64,000 nucleotides of DNA from NCBI GenBank assembly GCA_947476405.1, contig CANJQG010000005.1, positions 1-64,000 on the forward strand. Reading direction: 5' to 3'. The notes beneath the pieces are model-generated. The model saw nothing but the letters and a program-made list of their open reading frames with translations, was not told the DNA's origin and searched no databases. The DNA is from Thiotrichales bacterium. GTDB lineage: Bacteria; Pseudomonadota; Gammaproteobacteria; Francisellales; CACEW01. A program made the translations under genes and the position numbers. Position 1 is the first letter of the stretch. Each line of letters opens with the position of its first letter. Positions 1 to 8,069 of this stretch are shown piece after piece.

Positions 1-188
1 GAAAGTACATCAGAAAATATCCGGCTGTTTTAGGTCAAATGACGGCGCTTTAATCTTTTGTCGGATCAGAGGCTATCTCTCCTCCTGTCGCAAACATGGC
101 GTTAATATGACCGAGGCGCTAACCCTCTTATTTCAAGGAAAGATGCCTGACTTTGTTTATGACTCAATCTAATTTGGTGAATCGTTAC
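1..188 (+). mobile_element. Right end of an IS66-type insertion sequence (truncated by window edge)
   Basis: The window opens inside a transposon end. Codons 2-172 encode a typical C-terminal tail of an IS66-family transposase. Sixteen bases after its stop codon the sequence reads ATCGTTAC, and IS66 elements characteristically start with GTAA and end with TTAC, so I place the right boundary at about 188. The left end lies outside the window, so the inverted repeat and target duplication cannot be checked. It is a different type from the complete IS at 44369-45855. Confidence 0.6.
2..172 (+). CDS. IS66-family transposase, C-terminal fragment (partial at window edge)
   Basis: Reading frame 2 is open from the first base to the TAA at 170-172 and encodes 56 residues. 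It contains QKISGCFRS, then FCRIRGYLSSCRKHGVN, then EALTLLFQG. This pattern is shared by the extreme C termini of IS66-family TnpC transposases, where it follows the DDE catalytic domain. The catalytic part must lie to the left, so whether the element is intact cannot be told. The frame is too short, and lacks a start, to appear as an ordinary gene. Confidence 0.65.
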   Translation, partial: KVHQKISGCFRSNDGALIFCRIRGYLSSCRKHGVNMTEALTLLFQGKMPDFVYDSI

Positions 189-471
189 AAATAAAAAGCA
201 AATCCACAAAATCGCATCTTGTCATAATGTATCAGGCGAAAAAGGGCATCCAGACCCTTGAAGTTAGTGAGTGATCGGATTTTGCGTACGTTGGAGATGC
301 AGCAATCAGCGGCGGCATAAAAAGTTGTTGTAGCAGGCAAGGCTCTCCTGCGCATCGTAATGATGCGGTGCGCAGGTTGGGTTCTTTTTGTCTGAGCGAT
401 AATAAATCTGTTGACCAAATTAAAATCATCGATTAAGCTGTATTAGAAAAGATCATTTCGGAGAAAAAGTA
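189..471. other. Non-coding leader upstream of the 472 gene; source of a duplicated segment
   Basis: I see no convincing gene here. From about 393 to 471 the sequence is nearly identical to 9009-9088, with only scattered substitutions, so the leader and ribosome binding site (GGAGAAA before the ATG at 472) belong to the segment that was once duplicated. A TTGACC hexamer at 411-416 could be a -35 element, but no good -10 follows at the right distance. Confidence 0.4.
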
Positions 472-1743
472 ATGCCAACATTTATGTCTATGGACGACTA
501 TCAAGCCTTGAAGAAAAAATATCAGGCTGAAGCCGAAGTACAAAATAATCCGCAGGTTGGAGAGTTTCTGAGTGGCCAAGCCCAGTATTTAAAAGCTGCG
601 CCGAATGCTGTCGATTACAAAAATTTCAATGGCTTGAATATTGAAGAAACAACTCTGGTCAAAACAGCATTCAATCAAAATCTAACGACGAATATCACAG
701 AAAATTACGCGCCAGGTGTGAGTTCAACCATCACTGAAGTTGCACCCAGCATTCATCATGAAACTAACTTGACAGACAGCTATAGCGCCACGTATCAAAG
801 TGCGACTGAGAATATTAATGTCAAAAAAGAAGTGCAGAATATTGATGTCACGAATTGGCAAGCGACGCATCAAAATCTGAGTCTGACTGTGCCTGGCACA
901 CTGAAGCAGCAAGTCATGCAGTCTGGCAATATTACGGTAGACCAATATCAAGCGCAGATTCAGCATCAGACCATTAAGGCTGAGACCTACACCCATAATT
1001 TTGATACGGCGACTTTTGATGGGCCCGTGAATATTCAAAGTAGTGGACAGATTCATTTTGCTGGGGATATTCATATTGGGCCGGATACAAGTGGCCTGGA
1101 TTCTTATGCGAGATCTATTGTCGAGCATTTTCCAAAAATTTCTGGACAGATTTTTGCTAAAGAAGTCAATTTGCCACCTTACGTAACAGCAAATTTTATC
1201 GTTAAAGCAGTATTGGACTTAGAGGGCACAATCAACGCAGAAGGCACGGATCCTGTGCCTCTTTCCGTGGATAAAAATGGGCTGAATTTAGATCTGCAAA
1301 ATGCAGTGGGTGATTATTTTGGCGGGACATCTATTACGGGAGTGACTGGTTTGAGTGATATGGCTAACCAGGCTCCCAGTATTGTGATGGGGTATAAGCA
1401 TGGAAATGTTGAATTTTCAAATGCTGTAAAACTACAAGGTGTTGGGCCATTTATTGAGTTTGTGTATACTTCTGAGGTCAATGTAGAGCAGGCTCGTTCG
1501 GCTGACTGGGTGTTTAGCACAACCAGCACTGCAACATTGACTGCAAAAATTTTTCCACTCGCTAAGCCTGGTAGGGCCTCTACTTTGATTGATAACGCTG
1601 AGCAGAATCTCAGTGCAATTGGTTCGTTGCTCCAAAGTGCAGCTCAGTCGAGTCCACAGATGGGGCCTCAGGAAGAGACCACGCTACTGCTTTTGCCGGT
1701 TGTTGTCATAATGGTGGTATGCATTGTGGTATTGGGGGCATAA
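472..1743 (+). CDS. Hypothetical protein with C-terminal membrane segment; candidate secreted effector
   Basis: I do not recognise this 423-aa protein. It has no signal peptide. Residues 1-25 are a charged helix, and residues 60-220 are rich in Asn, Thr, Gln and Ser with alternating polar and hydrophobic residues that suggest beta structure. The last 20 residues are a strongly hydrophobic stretch of Leu, Val, Ile and Met preceded by a polar Gln/Ser-rich linker. It starts an apparent operon with a small membrane protein (stop and start overlap as TAATG), a DUF2169-pentapeptide protein and a DUF3540 protein. DUF2169 and DUF3540 genes usually sit in type VI secretion effector clusters, so a role as effector or cargo is an inference from context. 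A relic of its first ten codons lies at 9089-9121. Confidence 0.6.
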   Translation: MPTFMSMDDYQALKKKYQAEAEVQNNPQVGEFLSGQAQYLKAAPNAVDYKNFNGLNIEETTLVKTAFNQNLTTNITENYAPGVSSTITEVAPSIHHETNLTDSYSATYQSATENINVKKEVQNIDVTNWQATHQNLSLTVPGTLKQQVMQSGNITVDQYQAQIQHQTIKAETYTHNFDTATFDGPVNIQSSGQIHFAGDIHIGPDTSGLDSYARSIVEHFPKISGQIFAKEVNLPPYVTANFIVKAVLDLEGTINAEGTDPVPLSVDKNGLNLDLQNAVGDYFGGTSITGVTGLSDMANQAPSIVMGYKHGNVEFSNAVKLQGVGPFIEFVYTSEVNVEQARSADWVFSTTSTATLTAKIFPLAKPGRASTLIDNAEQNLSAIGSLLQSAAQSSPQMGPQEETTLLLLPVVVIMVVCIVVLGA

Positions 1744-2117
1744 TGATAATTAAAAAAATTCTATTAATTTTGATGTTGGCAGCAATTGTAGATGATATGA
1801 GCGTCTATTTTTATGTCGTTTATGTGGCGCATGATCTTTCTGGCACACCACTACAAGCTTTGGAAATTCTCTTTTTTGCGTTTTCTTTTTGGCTTATCAA
1901 AAGAAATAAGGTTCTTGGCGCTGTGTTGTGCATTGTTTTATCGCTTATTGGTCTTTGGACGGTCTATCAGGTTGATGGTTCTTTTTTTAGTCTTGCTTCG
2001 CTGCATTTTGCGCCTCAGATTTTTTTTAGAAATGCCTTGGAAATATTAAGTATAGTAGTGAGCGTGTTATACATGGGGCTTAAAATTTTTGGAGGAAAAA
2101 AGCATGTCAGTCATTAA
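1743..2117 (+). CDS. Small polytopic membrane protein; candidate immunity protein
   Basis: This 124-aa protein is almost entirely hydrophobic, with about four predicted membrane segments (roughly residues 3-25, 35-50, 55-75 and 95-115) and a short basic tail. The ATG at 1743 overlaps the stop of the upstream gene, which indicates translational coupling. An in-frame start at 1719 exists but lies inside that gene. Its end overlaps the next gene by 14 bases. A small membrane protein directly after a putative effector would fit an immunity protein for a membrane-acting toxin, but no homology supports this. Confidence 0.55.
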   Translation: MIIKKILLILMLAAIVDDMSVYFYVVYVAHDLSGTPLQALEILFFAFSFWLIKRNKVLGAVLCIVLSLIGLWTVYQVDGSFFSLASLHFAPQIFFRNALEILSIVVSVLYMGLKIFGGKKHVSH

Positions 2118-4065
2118 AGGTGACAGCGTCATCTTCACCAAAAATGTATTCCAGTGGAAGCAAAAATATTATGCGGTTTTGGGCGCAGCGATTGGGTTTA
2201 GGCTAAAGGGCTCAAAAAAATTGGTGAGCGAACAGGATATGCAAAACATCTGGCCTATCCTCAGCTTAGAAAGCGCCATCGACGAGGGCTACCCGAAATC
2301 ACGCGCCGAAGTCTTGGTGATGGGCAATGTTAAACTGCCAAAAGACAAAAAGCCCAACTTCATCCATTTCAAAATGCAAGACATTGATAAAACATTGGCT
2401 GTACACAGTCACAAAGTTTGGGAAAAAATCGGCTTCAGTATGCTCGATACCAGGCCCGTCGAGCGGGCTGAAGACACTGCTCCATTATCTTGGGAACATG
2501 CCTTCGGCGGCAAAGGGTTTTTGGCTAATCCATCGGGCAAGGGCTTTGCAGCGAGTCGTTTTGATTTCAGCGATAAAGACAAGCCTGTCACCTACCCGCA
2601 TTTTATGTCGCCGAATATGGGTAGTTTTCACCCGACCTCGCAAGCCATTGAGCCTGATTGCTTGGCGCCTCTGTCACTGTTGCATCCATTGCGTCAGCGT
2701 TATTTCAATGCGATCAAAGAATATTGGCTTGAGCAAGGCGGCCTGCCGACGTTGCCAGATAATTTGGATTTGGATTATTTTCAGCAGGTACCACGTAATC
2801 AGCAGCGTGATGGCTTTTTTCAGGCGGGCGAAGAGTTTATATTGTCAGGCATGGGTGCTGAGATCAAAGGCAAATTGCCTGATGTGAATGTGAGGCTGTT
2901 CACCGCCAATCGCAAGCTGACTGTCAACGAGTACGTGCCACAGCGCGATACTTTGATGCTGATCCCTGAGCATAATCTTGGAATCATTTTATTTCGAGCG
3001 ACTGTGCCAGTGCAGGATATTCATGCCAACGAGCACACGCATTATTTGCTGGCCCTGGAATCGCCTGAATCAATCCAATCTGCTCAATTTTATCAACAGC
3101 AATTATATGAATATTTAGGGCCTGATGCGGCATTAAAACATGCGTTCAAGGAAGGGCTTGTTGTGGATAAAACGACTCCTCCTGAATTACAAAAACTGCG
3201 TGAGTTGCAATCAAAAGCACCGCCATTCTGGAATAAGACTTCGGTTAAAACAGCTGCGAATCCGCAAGACTTCAAGCATGAAGTAATTGGGGATCAGTTT
3301 TTCTCAAATCTAGAGTTTACTGATTTAGACCTCAGCCATAAAATCTTTGATCAGGCCAAGTTCAGTCACTGTCTGTTTAAGAATGTTAGTTTCAAAGAGA
3401 GTCAGTTCAATGGCGCTCAATTCATGGATTGTGCATTTGAGAGGTGTAATCTCAATCAAAGTCAGTGGATGGACGCGCAGCTATTGAATGTCAGTATTCG
3501 CAAAAGTGAGTGGAAGGGCGCCAAGCTGATCAATGTCATTTTATTCAAAGCGCGGATTAATCAATTGGCTTGGCAGGGCACGTTGCTCAAGCAGGTCAAG
3601 GCGACTGAAGGGGTCTGGAAGAATATCGATTTGCGGTATTCCACGCTCTGGGATGCGCGGTTTCATAATGTCGAAATTCTGGAAAGCAATTTAAGTCAGA
3701 TGGAGGCCTATAACAGTACGCTGACAGGCAAAGACATGCTACTCGATAAGGTTAAAATCGAGCAGGGGCGCTGGGAGGGTATGAACTTTCTGGAGTCCAC
3801 ATTCTATCGCTGCACGATCAAGAACAATCGCCTACCCGGCAGCGAATGGGCGAGTACGCGCCTGATCCGCACTGAGCTTCAAGATAATATTGTCACGGAT
3901 AATACTTTTGTCGATAGTACCTGGCTGGGTGTCAAAAGTGAGGGCAATGATTTTAGCAATGGCTTTTTTCGCGGAGCGCATTTCAAATACAGTCAGGCGG
4001 CTGATAATAATTGGCAGAAGGTCGATTTACGGCACGTCATCACCAAACCACAAAGGAGCGCTTAA
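2104..4065 (+). CDS. DUF2169 domain protein with pentapeptide repeats (T6SS-associated adaptor type)
   Basis: The N-terminal half (about residues 1-330) matches the DUF2169 pattern, including the WEHAFGG and FLANPSGKGF blocks. The C-terminal part (about 400-640) is a run of degenerate pentapeptide repeats such as AKFSH, CLFKN and AQFMD, which form a quadrilateral beta-helix. DUF2169 proteins accompany VgrG, PAAR-like and effector genes and are regarded as effector-loading adaptors in type VI secretion. The start at 2104 follows GGAGG at the usual distance; an in-frame ATG at 2089 lacks one. DUF3540 follows one base after the stop. No vgrG, PAAR-like gene or T6SS structural gene is visible in the window. 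Confidence 0.75.
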   Translation: MSVIKGDSVIFTKNVFQWKQKYYAVLGAAIGFRLKGSKKLVSEQDMQNIWPILSLESAIDEGYPKSRAEVLVMGNVKLPKDKKPNFIHFKMQDIDKTLAVHSHKVWEKIGFSMLDTRPVERAEDTAPLSWEHAFGGKGFLANPSGKGFAASRFDFSDKDKPVTYPHFMSPNMGSFHPTSQAIEPDCLAPLSLLHPLRQRYFNAIKEYWLEQGGLPTLPDNLDLDYFQQVPRNQQRDGFFQAGEEFILSGMGAEIKGKLPDVNVRLFTANRKLTVNEYVPQRDTLMLIPEHNLGIILFRATVPVQDIHANEHTHYLLALESPESIQSAQFYQQQLYEYLGPDAALKHAFKEGLVVDKTTPPELQKLRELQSKAPPFWNKTSVKTAANPQDFKHEVIGDQFFSNLEFTDLDLSHKIFDQAKFSHCLFKNVSFKESQFNGAQFMDCAFERCNLNQSQWMDAQLLNVSIRKSEWKGAKLINVILFKARINQLAWQGTLLKQVKATEGVWKNIDLRYSTLWDARFHNVEILESNLSQMEAYNSTLTGKDMLLDKVKIEQGRWEGMNFLESTFYRCTIKNNRLPGSEWASTRLIRTELQDNIVTDNTFVDSTWLGVKSEGNDFSNGFFRGAHFKYSQAADNNWQKVDLRHVITKPQRSA

Positions 4066-4066
4066 C

Positions 4067-4492
4067 ATGGCAGAAATTATTGAGTTTATTAGCAAGGAGC
4101 ACAAGGATATTGCTTTGAAACAAGGCGAAATCCTCAGTGAAAACGCAGAAGGTTTATATGAAGTCCTCATGAGCGATGGCCCCATCTGGATGAAAAAATG
4201 TGACGCGTGCTTGTTGAAGCCTGAAGTGGGTGACGAGGTGATTGTAGTCGTTCTCAAGAATACGGCAGCGATTCTGTCCATTCTCAATGCCAAAAACAAA
4301 GAGCGGATTTTGGATCTGGGTCAGGCTGCCATGATTAAAGCGGATCGCCTAAGCTTCCAGTCCCAAAATTACACGCTGACCAGTCACTATGCGACGGAGA
4401 GCATTCAATATGGCAAAATGCTAAAATCACCTTTGTTGATGGAAAATGTGAAAACCATTCAGATCCAAACGGATCAATTTGCGGTAAATTAA
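4067..4492 (+). CDS. DUF3540 domain-containing protein (T6SS-associated)
   Basis: The 141-aa product has the features of DUF3540: an N-terminal beta-rich domain with KKCDACLLKPEVGDEV, then a C-terminal domain that would lie against the VgrG/PAAR tip. DUF3540 and DUF2169 genes are usually adjacent, as here. The ATG at 4067 is preceded by AAAGGAGCG. The longer in-frame opening back to 3890 lies inside the upstream gene and is not used. Pieces of this gene (around 4172-4203 and 4443-4492) reappear in the relic at 9142-9264. Confidence 0.75.
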   Translation: MAEIIEFISKEHKDIALKQGEILSENAEGLYEVLMSDGPIWMKKCDACLLKPEVGDEVIVVVLKNTAAILSILNAKNKERILDLGQAAMIKADRLSFQSQNYTLTSHYATESIQYGKMLKSPLLMENVKTIQIQTDQFAVN

Positions 4493-4514
4493 CAAAAAAG
4501 GGATTGAAATAAAA

Positions 4515-5798
4515 TTGAAAATGCTGCTTCTCATCGCGCTTTGTCTGCCTGTGGCGATTGCCTGTGTGGATATTATGGCCCTCAGTGTAGCCATTCAGAC
4601 GATTATGCAGGAGTTTACTGCTTCAATCGCGCAAAGTCAGTGGCTGATTAGTGCTTATACGATTGGAGCGGCTGCGTTTTTAATTTTAGTGGGGAAGCTG
4701 GCCGATTTATATGGGCGCAGAAAGCTTTTGCTGGTGGGGGTGGCGCTGTTTGGTCTGGCCTCGTTATTCGCGGGCTGTGCAGGGAGTATGCTGTTTTTGA
4801 TTGTAGCTCGTTTTTTGCAAGGGGTCAGCAGCTCGATGATGATGACGACCGTTGTGTCGATTATCGTGCATCATTTTAAGGGAGATGAACGGACGCATGT
4901 ATTGTCGCGCTGGGCGCTGGCGTTAGGATTGGGCATGGCGCTTGGGCCTTTGGTGGGCGCGCTGGTTTTACATGTGGCGAGTTGGCGGTTTATCTTCTTC
5001 ATTAATTTGCCTCTTTGCGTGGTGGCTTATGGGCTGGTGGCAAAATATGTGCCAGAATCCAAAGACACGACAGGGAAAATTGTCATTCGCTGGGGTGAAG
5101 CGCTCATCCTCAGTGCCTTGTTGGTATTGTTGGTATGTTTATTTGCAGCATTTAAAATAAGTGTGGTCGTGGCGTTTTTACTGGTTTTGGCGGTATATGG
5201 TGTATTGCTGTATCAAAAAGGCAGTGGCTTGATTGATTTGACTCTTTTCAAATTGCCGAATTATTTTCAGGGAAGTGCTTGTGGCTTTTTGTCCTATTTT
5301 TGCATGTATGCCTGGCTCTTTATTTTTGCGGTTTATTTGGAGAAAGTCTACGGTTTAAGTCCTCTGCAGACTGGCTTTATGTTTATCTCCTATTCGCTTG
5401 CAACCGCATTTTGCTCGCAATTTATTAGTCGAGTGATTAAACGCTGGGGTAGAAAGCGGCCAATTCAATTTGGTTTTGTGATTGCGATCATCGCTTTTAT
5501 ATGGATGGCACAGATTCAAGCCGGAACAGCATTATGGCAATTGATTGTGATGTCTGCTTTGCCAGGCGTAATGCTCACCTTTGTGAATGTGTCTTCAATG
5601 AATTTAGCCATGAGTGCCGTTCCGCCAGAGCGGACAGGGATTGCCTCGGGACTCGTATTTACGATTCGTTGGTTAGGGGGATCCATTGGCGTTGCTCTGT
5701 TAAAGGCTGCGACTTCGATGCAGGTTGCAGGTTGGGCATTGGCTTTGTGTGCGCTGGTGGGCGTTATTTTTGGAGTTTTAATGCGGGGAACAATGTAA
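4515..5798 (+). CDS. MFS transporter, multidrug efflux type
   Basis: The 427-aa protein is a polytopic membrane protein of the major facilitator superfamily. The loop between TM2 and TM3 carries GKLADLYGRRK (motif A), and the segment GLGMALGPLVGALVL fits motif C of drug:H+ antiporters. The N terminus, with SVAIQTIMQEF and QWLISAYT, is typical of EmrB/QacA-like DHA transporters. The start is TTG at 4515 or ATG at 4521; neither has a strong ribosome binding site. The stop overlaps the start of the secreted hydrolase gene (TAATG). The substrate cannot be deduced. Confidence 0.8.
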   Translation: MKMLLLIALCLPVAIACVDIMALSVAIQTIMQEFTASIAQSQWLISAYTIGAAAFLILVGKLADLYGRRKLLLVGVALFGLASLFAGCAGSMLFLIVARFLQGVSSSMMMTTVVSIIVHHFKGDERTHVLSRWALALGLGMALGPLVGALVLHVASWRFIFFINLPLCVVAYGLVAKYVPESKDTTGKIVIRWGEALILSALLVLLVCLFAAFKISVVVAFLLVLAVYGVLLYQKGSGLIDLTLFKLPNYFQGSACGFLSYFCMYAWLFIFAVYLEKVYGLSPLQTGFMFISYSLATAFCSQFISRVIKRWGRKRPIQFGFVIAIIAFIWMAQIQAGTALWQLIVMSALPGVMLTFVNVSSMNLAMSAVPPERTGIASGLVFTIRWLGGSIGVALLKAATSMQVAGWALALCALVGVIFGVLMRGTM

Positions 5799-6685
5799 TG
5801 AGACGTTATTTAGCATTTTTATTGCTTGGATTTTGGTTAAGTGGGGCAGGGGCAGCTTATGCCGATCAATTGCAGGGTCAGTCTCTGAGTGGTCAATGGG
5901 TATTGGGTCATGCGGACAGTTGTTTGCTGGATGATCATTTGACTCATGTTGCTGCGAATGGACAATGTTTGGCGATTCAGACTTATATGAATGAATTACC
6001 TGCGCCGCATCCTGTATTGCTGGTGTTTATTCACGGAGATGGGATTCCTGGAGGAAGTCCAGCGGATTATCTGCGTTTTCAGGCGACTCAGTTTGCCTCA
6101 GATCATGTGGTGCCACTTGTATTGATCCGCCCTGGTTATTATGACAGTTATGGGCACTATTCTACTGGAAACAGTCAAGCCTTCGCTTGTAATGGCTATC
6201 CCTGTGATGGCTATCGTCCAGATGTGGTTGCAACCCTTGCAGGTGCCGTTACTGCTTTGAAAGTGTTTTATCATCCCAGTTGTACGATTTTAGTGGGGCA
6301 TTCAGGCGGCGCCATGATGTCTGGAATTATGTTAGGAAAGTATCCTCAGCTTGCCAATGGTGCCGTATTGGCTTCTGTCACTTATAACGTGCATGCTTGG
6401 GCCAGTAAACATGGCTGGGGGCCTTGGCCAAACAGCCTTTCACCCAGTGATTGGGTTGCAAAAATTCCCAAGCAAGATTTTGTCTATATTGTTTCTGGAA
6501 CAGAGGATGCCAATACTTATCCTGCAATGACCCAGCAATATGCCAGTGCGTTAGAAAAAGCAGGGATTGATACCCATTTGATTTCCGTACCTGGAGGGAC
6601 GCATAATTCGGTGGTGTTGGATGATGCAGCTGATTTTGATGTAGCCATTCATAATGCAATTCAAAATTGTCCAGTTGGGTCGTGA
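5798..6685 (+). CDS. Secreted alpha/beta hydrolase
   Basis: The 295-aa product has a signal peptide (basic start, hydrophobic core, likely cleavage after AAYA near residue 22). The rest is an alpha/beta hydrolase: oxyanion segment FIHGDGIPGG, nucleophile elbow GHSGG with the catalytic Ser, a likely Asp in GTED and a His in GGTHNS. Several Cys pairs suggest disulfides in the periplasm or outside. I chose the ATG at 5798, which overlaps the MFS stop and begins the signal peptide; the frame is open back to 5501 but only inside the MFS gene. The substrate is unknown. Coupling to an efflux transporter suggests that export and hydrolysis of one compound class may be linked. Confidence 0.75.
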   Translation: MRRYLAFLLLGFWLSGAGAAYADQLQGQSLSGQWVLGHADSCLLDDHLTHVAANGQCLAIQTYMNELPAPHPVLLVFIHGDGIPGGSPADYLRFQATQFASDHVVPLVLIRPGYYDSYGHYSTGNSQAFACNGYPCDGYRPDVVATLAGAVTALKVFYHPSCTILVGHSGGAMMSGIMLGKYPQLANGAVLASVTYNVHAWASKHGWGPWPNSLSPSDWVAKIPKQDFVYIVSGTEDANTYPAMTQQYASALEKAGIDTHLISVPGGTHNSVVLDDAADFDVAIHNAIQNCPVGS

Positions 6686-6702
6686 AAGGAGGGTGCTTTA
6701 AA

Positions 6703-6825
6703 ATGACAGATATTTGGAATGCCAAAACCAATGTTGATGCGGTTTTCAAAGAATATCCATTGCAGAAAAACGGCAAAGTATTGTTACCGTTTAGGCGTTT
6801 GTTCATGGTGGCAGGAGTGGCATAA
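6703..6825 (+). CDS. Small hypothetical protein (40 aa)
   Basis: An open frame of 40 codons starts at ATG 6703, eight to nine bases after the strong Shine-Dalgarno GGAGGG, and its stop overlaps the ATG of the GNAT gene (TAATG). The peptide starts MTDIWNAKTN and ends FRRLFMVAGVA; it is basic near the end with a short hydrophobic tail. I recognise no family. It may be a real small protein, the start of a gene that lost its middle, or a leader that couples translation to the next gene. Confidence 0.4.
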   Translation: MTDIWNAKTNVDAVFKEYPLQKNGKVLLPFRRLFMVAGVA

Positions 6826-7313
6826 TGAATTGGACTTTCAAATTAATCAGTCATGATGCTACCCGCGCGACTCGTCAGGCTGTACTCTGGCCCGAAAAAA
6901 CATTGGAGCAGCTCGCTGTTCCTGGAGATGAATCAGCCTTGCATATCGGCGTTTTTGTTGATGAGCAGCATGTGGGTGTAGTCTCACTCTTTTTTGATGC
7001 AGAGGGTGCTCAATTTCGCAAATTAGCCATCTTGCCAGTGTTTCAAAAATCAGGTGCGGGCACAGCATTATTGGCCGCATGTGTGCTCATTGCATCCCAA
7101 AAAGGCGCAAAAAAGCTTTGGTGTAATGCGCGTCAAGATGCATTAGGTTTTTATACAAAGCTTGGCTTTGAAGTTGATCCAGAAGTGTTTGCCGTATCGG
7201 GTCTCCTTTGCCAAAAAGCATTCTTGCGTTTTCCATATCTCAAAATTTTGGTGAAGGATGTTTTTATTGCAGGAGTCCAAGCGCTTGGAGATAGCAGTAG
7301 AAGTTTATTATAG
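6825..7313 (+). CDS. GNAT family N-acetyltransferase
   Basis: The 162-aa protein has the GNAT fold signature: the strand with FRKLAILPVFQKSGAGTALL is motif A, which binds the acetyl-CoA pyrophosphate through a Q/GxGxG/A-like loop, followed by KLWCNARQDALGFYTKLGFE (motif B). The substrate cannot be told. The last 25 residues after the core are unusually hydrophobic and basic. Its end and the following ribosome binding site (around 7281-7340) are one of the four sources of the mosaic relic at 9258-9318. Confidence 0.75.
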   Translation: MNWTFKLISHDATRATRQAVLWPEKTLEQLAVPGDESALHIGVFVDEQHVGVVSLFFDAEGAQFRKLAILPVFQKSGAGTALLAACVLIASQKGAKKLWCNARQDALGFYTKLGFEVDPEVFAVSGLLCQKAFLRFPYLKILVKDVFIAGVQALGDSSRSLL

Positions 7314-7325
7314 GAGGAATTTAAG

Positions 7326-7457
7326 ATGCAAAAACTAACAGGCCGCTGTCTATGCGGAACCGTCAGCTACGAAATCACGGATGATTTGCCCCAATATCAG
7401 GAGTGGCCTCCAGGTGGGCGTGGGGTGGTGCGTCAGTCTACTAATGGGAGGGACTAA
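7326..7457 (+). pseudogene. GFA family gene remnant (5' end only)
   Basis: The frame starts at ATG 7326 after TAGGAGGAA and encodes MQKLTGRCLCGTVSYEITDD, a perfect N terminus of a GFA (glutathione-dependent formaldehyde-activating, CENP-V-like) enzyme with the first zinc ligands in CLC. After about 25 codons the family similarity stops, and the frame runs another 18 codons, rich in Gly and Arg, to a TAA at 7455-7457. A normal member has about 130 residues, so most of the gene, including the remaining Cys ligands, is deleted. The stop overlaps the next start (TAAATG). Confidence 0.65.
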
Positions 7458-7838
7458 ATGCGCATACTTCACACTATGATTCGGGTTACTAACCTCGAAA
7501 AATCGATCCACTTTTACACAGAAATTTTAGGTATGCAATTGTTGCGCCGTCAGGATTATCCGGAGGGACGTTTCACTCTGGCATTCGTGGGGTTTCAGCC
7601 AGAAGCAGAAGGGGCTGTATTGGAGCTGACCTACAATTGGGATATGCATGAATACCAGCTTGGCAATGCTTTTGGACATGTGGCGATTGCAGTGCCCGAT
7701 GTGTATAAAACTTGTGAGCAAATTCGTGCGATGGGTGGCGTAATTGCGCGGGAGCCTGGGCCGATGAAGCATGGTTCCACGATTCTTGCATTTGTGAAGG
7801 ATCCAGATGGATATGCGATTGAGTTACTGGAGCGATGA
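7458..7838 (+). CDS. gloA: Lactoylglutathione lyase (glyoxalase I)
   Basis: The 126-aa protein has the length and motifs of bacterial glyoxalase I, which isomerises the methylglyoxal-glutathione hemithioacetal to S-lactoylglutathione. MRILHTMIRVTNLEKSIHFY is the first half-domain with the metal ligand His5; GAVLELTYNWD carries Glu; GHVAIAVPD carries His; and DPDGYAIELLER carries the last Glu. It has the short Ni/Co type length without insertions. It follows the GFA remnant without a gap; both families handle glutathione adducts of aldehydes, so the original operon may have served aldehyde detoxification. Confidence 0.9.
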   Translation: MRILHTMIRVTNLEKSIHFYTEILGMQLLRRQDYPEGRFTLAFVGFQPEAEGAVLELTYNWDMHEYQLGNAFGHVAIAVPDVYKTCEQIRAMGGVIAREPGPMKHGSTILAFVKDPDGYAIELLER

Positions 7839-7991
7839 TGAGTTTCGAACCTTCACGACGAAAAAATTTAGGGGTAGCGTTAGTGGTGTATTTTAAAATA
7901 AATATTTTAAAATCAAGGCCCATAAAGCCCTATCGCAAACAATGTGAAGTTGCCCCAGGACGCAATTTAAAACAAGAGGATCTTCGGTATT

Positions 7992-8021
7992 TTGACCGGT
8001 ATACATTAATTGTATTATCAT
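7992..8021 (+). promoter_or_regulatory. Possible sigma70 promoter for the 8070 gene
   Basis: TTGACC at 7992-7997 and TATCAT at 8016-8021 are separated by 18 bases and lie about 50 bases before the ATG at 8070. A perfect TATAAT at 8023-8028 is also present but has a poorer -35. The preceding 90 bases are AT-rich with two copies of the palindrome ATTTTAAAAT near 7890-7912. Confidence 0.35.
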
Positions 8022-8069
8022 GTATAATTGGGTGTGTCTTAAAAATAAATTAAACAATTGGAATTACAA

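Noticed and set aside
185..418. Open frame of 77 codons on the minus strand
   Set aside because: No recognisable motif; it covers the IS end and the duplicated leader and has no ribosome binding site.
724..1128. Long minus-strand frame inside the 472 gene
   Set aside because: A shadow frame without motif or ribosome binding site.
5501..5797. N-terminal extension of the secreted hydrolase
   Set aside because: The extra 99 codons lie inside the MFS gene and would bury the signal peptide.
7848..7856. TTCGAACC as a possible second attachment site copied from tRNA-Ser
   Set aside because: Only eight bases match the T arm; the neighbouring bases differ, so it is chance.
7835..8053. Open frame of 72 codons after the glyoxalase gene
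   Set aside because: Overlaps the gloA stop but has an AT-rich, family-less product, and a promoter-like region lies inside it; more likely intergenic.
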